This document shows, piece by piece, positions 6,536 to 8,703 of a stretch of DNA of 8,703 nucleotides; positions within the stretch are counted from its first letter, which is position 1, and each line of letters starts with the position of its first letter. Both the position numbers and the translations under genes were made by a program. This stretch comes from JBDTLH01 sp039934875 (lineage in GTDB: Bacteria > Acidobacteriota > Terriglobia > Terriglobales > Acidobacteriaceae). Below the pieces are notes generated by a model. The model saw nothing but the letters and a program-made list of their open reading frames with translations, searched no databases and was not told the origin of the DNA. The DNA is taken from NCBI GenBank assembly GCA_039934875.1, contig JBDTLH010000143.1:1-8703 (forward strand), given 5' to 3'.

Positions 6536-6983
6536 TACGAAACGTATACACCACTGCCAGCAATGGCGCCGCCAGCAACACTCCCCAGAACGGAATCACG
6601 ATACCCAGCACGATTGGGGTCAGCAATGACGCCCAAAAAGGCACCCGTGCCGCCCTGCGCATCAGATACGGCTGCAACAACAGCCCATCCACCACTGCGA
6701 TCACCGCATACACAACCAGCAACCATAGCAACTTCATCCAGCCGCCCCCGGAGAGCGCAATCGCCAGCACTGGCCCAACCAGAGACAATATCGGACCGAA
6801 GCTGGGCACGAACTGGAACGCCGCACCCAGCACCGCCCACAACGGCGCCAGCGGGACACGCAATATCAACAGCCCCACAGCCCACATCGCTCCCACCAGC
6901 AACGAGTCGTAGCACTGCGCGATAAACCACTGCTTCAGCCCGTGAGACGCCGTCCCAATCCACTCTCTGCTTTGCATCCCCAT
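6525..6983 (-). CDS. Half-length AI-2E/UPF0118-family membrane protein
   Basis: The 152-residue product matches only the C-terminal half of the AI-2E transporter (PerM-like) family, whose members are usually about 350 residues. Hydrophobic segments lie near residues 27-43, 46-78, 84-104 and 116-147. FVPSFGPILSLVGPVL (58-73) corresponds to the family's P-x-x-G-P loop, and VDGLLLQPYLMRR (98-110) to the conserved EGxxLQPxxMGR-like block. The N-terminal half is absent: an in-frame TAG lies 15 nt upstream of the ATG at 6983, and a divergent gene starts 31 nt away. GAGAGGA lies just upstream; spacing suits the second ATG (6977) better than the first. The gene may be a functional short form or a decayed remnant. 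Its last residues and the TAA stop fall in a TGCCGAT heptamer repeat. Confidence 0.72.
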   Translation of the reverse strand: MGMQSREWIGTASHGLKQWFIAQCYDSLLVGAMWAVGLLILRVPLAPLWAVLGAAFQFVPSFGPILSLVGPVLAIALSGGGWMKLLWLLVVYAVIAVVDGLLLQPYLMRRAARVPFWASLLTPIVLGIVIPFWGVLLAAPLLAVVYTFRNRQ

Positions 6984-6996
6984 TTTCCTCTCAGGC

Positions 6997-7002
6997 TATG
7001 AT
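6997..7002 (+). promoter_or_regulatory. -10 element for the small membrane-protein gene
   Basis: TATGAT lies 11 nt upstream of the ATG at 7014, predicting a leader of about 5 nt or none. A -35 is not convincing: TTTGCA at 6971-6976 would be spaced 20 bp. The 30-bp divergent intergenic space makes some promoter here likely. Confidence 0.4.
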
Positions 7003-7013
7003 GTACTGCACGC

Positions 7014-7304
7014 ATGAAGCGCACCGCAATCGCCGTCATATTCCTTGCCGCCATCGCGTACGGCATCGACTATGCTCTCCTCCGCCTCCGCCCCAAGTCC
7101 GTCGGCACTATCACCGTACACCGCACCTACATCATCCCGCTAAAGAATGGGCGCACGGAATACAGCTCCGAAGAGGCTATAGACCAAACCTGCGTCCGCT
7201 CCCTGCTCCCTCACCTCGGAAACACGCCCTGCTGGTATCTCGCGCGCCACACCCAACAAGAGATCACCATCGATACCGGCAGCCAAAAACAATACCCGCA
7301 TTGA
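7014..7304 (+). CDS. Small membrane-anchored protein of unknown function
   Basis: I do not recognise a named family. The 96-residue product starts MKRTAIAVIFLAAIAYGIDY, a positively charged N-terminus followed by one hydrophobic segment (about 4-22) that could be a signal anchor or uncleaved signal peptide. The remaining ~70 residues would then be extracytoplasmic and include two cysteines, C60 and C73, which could form a disulfide. They also contain aromatic/basic stretches such as VHRTYIIPLKNGR (35-47) and PCWYLARHTQQ (72-82). The reading frame has codon composition similar to its neighbours. It is divergent from the AI-2E-like gene with only 30 bp between the start codons. There is no Shine-Dalgarno, but TATGAT lies 11 nt before the ATG, suggesting a very short or absent leader. 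A 22-bp inverted-repeat arm begins 9 nt after the stop. Confidence 0.68.
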   Translation: MKRTAIAVIFLAAIAYGIDYALLRLRPKSVGTITVHRTYIIPLKNGRTEYSSEEAIDQTCVRSLLPHLGNTPCWYLARHTQQEITIDTGSQKQYPH

Positions 7305-7313
7305 GACAAAAGT

Positions 7314-7473
7314 AACCACCGAGGACACAAAGGTCTCACAAAGGAGCGCGAGGAAATCAAGGACCAATCACTTTCGCTCACCGACCAATCACTTTCGCTC
7401 ACCGCTAGGTTTGGGATTCTTCTCCTTTAGCTCCTTCGTGCATCCTTCGTGGACCTTTGTGTCCTCGGTGGTT
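7314..7473. repeat. 22-bp perfect inverted repeat enclosing a tandem duplication
   Basis: The arms at 7314-7335 and 7452-7473 are exact reverse complements over 22 bp (left arm begins AACCACCGAGGACACAAAGG). Partial similarity continues inward, where the right side carries decamer-like CCTTCGTG units. The arms enclose about 116 bp with no credible gene. The element fills the space between the small membrane-protein gene and the SET gene. There is no transposase, so it resembles a REP/MITE-like intergenic element. Confidence 0.82.
7362..7403. repeat. Two perfect 21-bp tandem copies
   Basis: A 21-bp unit beginning GACCAATCACTTTCGC occurs twice with no spacer (7362-7382 and 7383-7403) inside the 22-bp inverted-repeat element. 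With only two copies and no spacers it is not a CRISPR. It looks like a recent local duplication. Confidence 0.88.
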
Positions 7474-7499
7474 GCTTTGGTTTGTTCTCGCTATATACT
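7472..7499 (+). promoter_or_regulatory. Promoter for the SET-domain gene, possibly leaderless
   Basis: TTGCTT (7472-7477) and TATACT (7494-7499) are separated by 16 bp, a good sigma70-type pair. The predicted transcription start falls about 4 nt before the ATG at 7510, with no Shine-Dalgarno between. The -35 overlaps the last two bases of the right arm of the inverted repeat. Confidence 0.5.
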
Positions 7500-7509
7500 C
7501 TGATTTCGC

Positions 7510-7998
7510 ATGGCTCTTATCATCCGCTCTTCCCCCATCAATGGCGCGGGCTGTTACACCACCGCCCCCATCAAAAATCGGGCGCGCATCCTCGAATACG
7601 ACGGCCCGCGCATCTCCAAAGAGGCCGCCGACAAACTCTACGAGACCCGCGACGTGACCTATCTCTTTGGCCTGGGCGATGGCTCTACCGTCATCGACGG
7701 ACATTCGATGGCCATGTTCCTCAACCACTCCTGCGGTCCCAATTGCGAGACCGACGAAGATGAAGCCGCGGGCCGCATCTGGATCTATGCCATCCGCCAT
7801 ATCGCCGCCGGCGAAGAACTGGTTTACGACTACAACCTCTATGACGGAGACCTCGACGACCCCTGCCTCTGCTACTGCGGCGCGGCATGTTGCCGCGGAA
7901 CCATGCACTCGCCCGAGGAGATCCGCCGCCGCAAGCGCCTTGCCGCGCAGGCCACACACAGGAAAGCGGCGCATCTCGCGCCGCTTTCAAAACCATAA
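7510..7998 (+). CDS. SET-domain protein (putative protein-lysine methyltransferase)
   Basis: The 162-residue product is a compact SET-domain protein, expected to transfer methyl groups from S-adenosylmethionine to protein lysines; the target is unknown. It begins with the SET-I-type stretch SSPINGAGCYTTAPI (7-21), then NHSCGPNCE (72-80), the pseudoknot Asn-His motif, and GEELVYDYN (101-109), which contains the catalytic-site Tyr (Y106 or Y108). A post-SET-like zinc cluster follows: C75 in NHSC plus C121, C123 and C128 in CYCGAACCRG. The C-terminal ~30 residues are basic. The ATG at 7510 has no Shine-Dalgarno; TATACT lies 10 nt upstream with TTGCTT 16 nt before it. The end of the coding sequence contains a perfect 11-bp hairpin, and the gene is convergent with the DUF465 gene, 10 bp separating the stops. 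Confidence 0.88.
   Translation: MALIIRSSPINGAGCYTTAPIKNRARILEYDGPRISKEAADKLYETRDVTYLFGLGDGSTVIDGHSMAMFLNHSCGPNCETDEDEAAGRIWIYAIRHIAAGEELVYDYNLYDGDLDDPCLCYCGAACCRGTMHSPEEIRRRKRLAAQATHRKAAHLAPLSKP
7962..7988. terminator. Perfect 11-bp hairpin at the SET/DUF465 convergent junction
   Basis: GAAAGCGGCGC (7962-7972) and GCGCCGCTTTC (7978-7988) form an uninterrupted GC-rich stem with a 5-nt loop. It lies within the last codons of the SET gene and just beyond the stop of the convergent DUF465 gene. No U-tract follows on either strand, so it is not a textbook intrinsic terminator, but its position suits a bidirectional terminator or mRNA 3' stabiliser. Confidence 0.45.
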
Positions 7999-8008
7999 TA
8001 ATAGCGTT

Positions 8009-8233
8009 CTACGCCACTGCCGGCCTTCGATGTCGCCGTTCCATCTCTTCCATCGCATCTTTCAGGTGCAGCTTCAATTTTTTCAGCTTCACTTCTTCCA
8101 ACTGCTCATCTTCAGACATGCGCGGTTTGCGCAGCAATCCGTCCAATCGTTGTTCATATCCTGCATGTTCATCGGCCAGCCGGCGATAATTCGCGTCGCG
8201 GGCCAGCAGTTCTTCGCGTACTTGTTCCGCCAT
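8009..8233 (-). CDS. DUF465 (YdcH-like) small coiled-coil protein
   Basis: This 74-residue, highly charged, helical protein fits the DUF465 family of short bacterial proteins with no firm function. The family pattern is visible in RRLADEHAGYEQRLDGLLRK (17-36), SEDEQLEEVKLKKLKLHLKD (40-59) and EEMERRHR (62-69), which together would make a helical hairpin or coiled coil. It is complete, at the usual length for the family. The start is decided by a strong Shine-Dalgarno, AAGGAGGT, six nt upstream of the ATG at 8233. It has its own promoter-like sequence and a palindrome just downstream of the -10. It lies downstream of the RimI-like gene on the same strand and is convergent with the SET gene. 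Confidence 0.88.
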   Translation of the reverse strand: MAEQVREELLARDANYRRLADEHAGYEQRLDGLLRKPRMSEDEQLEEVKLKKLKLHLKDAMEEMERRHRRPAVA

Positions 8234-8239
8234 TCAGGG

Positions 8240-8247
8240 ACCTCCTT
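8240..8247 (-). promoter_or_regulatory. Strong Shine-Dalgarno of DUF465
   Basis: AAGGAGGT on the minus strand, six nt before the ATG at 8233, is fully complementary to the usual 16S 3' end. It fixes this start and contrasts with the SD-less starts of several other genes in the window. Confidence 0.8.
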
Positions 8248-8251
8248 TTAT

Positions 8252-8267
8252 CCAACGCTAGTGTTGG
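8252..8267. promoter_or_regulatory. Operator-like palindrome upstream of DUF465
   Basis: CCAACGCTAGTGTTGG is a 16-bp palindrome with a single mismatched pair. It falls right at or just after the predicted transcription start and ends a few bases before the Shine-Dalgarno. It could be a repressor site or an mRNA 5' hairpin; the sequence does not decide. Confidence 0.45.
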
Positions 8268-8274
8268 GAACCTC

Positions 8275-8303
8275 AATCTACCACCGCCCCGAGTACCCTT
8301 CAA
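8275..8303 (-). promoter_or_regulatory. Promoter for the DUF465 gene
   Basis: On the minus strand TTGAAG (8303-8298) and TAGATT (8280-8275) are separated by exactly 17 bp. The predicted start near 8268 lies at the edge of the 16-bp palindrome, about 35 nt before the DUF465 ATG. This is the most canonical promoter in the window. Confidence 0.55.
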
Positions 8304-8359
8304 CTGCTTTCGTAACACTCACCCGAGAGCGCCTGGATCCGCGCGCTGCACATCTTTCG

Positions 8360-8703
8360 TCATGAGCTGGCCTTCCACAGGTAGAGGACCGCATCCTCCC
8401 TCGGGGCGGCATAATACCCTGCCCGCCTTCCGACCTCTCTCCAGCTAAACTTCTCATACAGCCGCCGCGCCGCAAAGTTCGAGGCCCGCACTTCCAGAAA
8501 AATCCCTGCCGTTCTCTCGTCTCCGACTCGTGCGATCAAGTCCCCCAGCAGCGCCGTTCCCACCCCGCTCCGCCGCTCTGACAAGGCAACCGTGACATTC
8601 TCCAACTCCCACTCGTTCTCGATCAATCGCCGCACCGCACAAAAGCCGACCACCTCTTCGGACCCGCTACAGCCAAGCCTCACCAGCGATTTTCCCCTCT
8701 CCG
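8360..8703 (-). CDS. RimI-like GNAT N-acetyltransferase (partial, C-terminal 114 residues)
   Basis: The open frame continues through the right edge, so the N-terminus is missing. The visible part has the GNAT acetyl-CoA-binding core: ENVTVALSERRSGVGTALL with R-x-x-G-x-G/A, then IFLEVRASNFAARRLYEKF and the terminal AGYYAAPREDAVLYLWK. These closely follow RimI, the acetyltransferase of the N-terminal alanine of ribosomal protein S18. RimI usually has GF after the LYE helix where this protein has SW. The usual length is about 150 residues, so roughly 35-45 are lost. A GTG at 8683 is in frame but internal to the domain and not a credible start. A related GNAT with another substrate cannot be excluded. 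The DUF465 gene follows downstream after 126 bp and has its own promoter. Confidence 0.82.
   Translation of the reverse strand, partial: ERGKSLVRLGCSGSEEVVGFCAVRRLIENEWELENVTVALSERRSGVGTALLGDLIARVGDERTAGIFLEVRASNFAARRLYEKFSWREVGRRAGYYAAPREDAVLYLWKASS

Noticed and set aside
7211..7402. Minus-strand ORF with repeated SESDWS peptide
   Set aside because: The peptide repeat is only the translation of the 21-bp tandem duplication; no start signals or homology.
7362..7403. Possible CRISPR
   Set aside because: Only two directly adjacent copies with no spacers and no cas genes.
7405..7974. 189-residue minus-strand ORF antisense to the SET gene
   Set aside because: Shadow of the SET coding sequence; its N-terminal half is antisense to conserved SET motifs and its end falls in repeat sequence.

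Overview
The window looks like a chromosomal segment of a GC-rich, hopanoid-producing bacterium, most likely an Acidobacteriota member. That placement rests on the style of the hopanoid genes, the protein sequences and the intergenic repeats; there is no rRNA or other decisive marker, so it is an inference.

Positions 1-6365 are a single minus-strand hopanoid gene cluster. In transcription order it reads hpnA (sugar-epimerase-like), hpnG (nucleosidase/phosphorylase), two different zinc-dependent medium-chain dehydrogenases, hpnC, hpnD and hpnE (cut by the left window edge). HpnC, HpnD and HpnE convert farnesyl diphosphate to squalene. HpnG acts later, on adenosylhopane, in side-chain assembly. 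Four junctions are 4-nt stop/start overlaps: ATGA for hpnA/hpnG and hpnD/hpnE, GTGA for adh1/hpnC, TTGA for hpnC/hpnD. This indicates tight translational coupling and ties at least one dehydrogenase to hopanoid synthesis. One dehydrogenase carries an NAD-type Asp after the second Rossmann strand; the other has Val followed by Lys-Arg, an NADP-like pattern. They are candidates for the poorly assigned redox step from ribosylhopane to bacteriohopanetetrol. Squalene-hopene cyclase and HpnH are not in the window.

Positions 6366-7509 are repeat-rich accessory sequence. They hold inverted arrays of a 7-bp unit directly abutting the hpnA start codon, a second unrelated 7-bp array (TGCCGAT), a half-length AI-2E-family membrane protein gene on the minus strand, a small plus-strand gene for a membrane-anchored protein, and a 22-bp perfect inverted repeat enclosing a 2 x 21-bp tandem duplication. 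A second inverted array of the first 7-bp unit lies between the two dehydrogenase genes.

Positions 7510-8703 hold a plus-strand SET-domain methyltransferase gene, a convergent minus-strand DUF465 gene with a clear promoter, palindrome and Shine-Dalgarno, and the C-terminal part of a RimI-like acetyltransferase gene cut by the right edge. The SET gene and the small membrane-protein gene have -10-like hexamers within 15 nt of their ATG and no Shine-Dalgarno, suggesting leaderless mRNAs.
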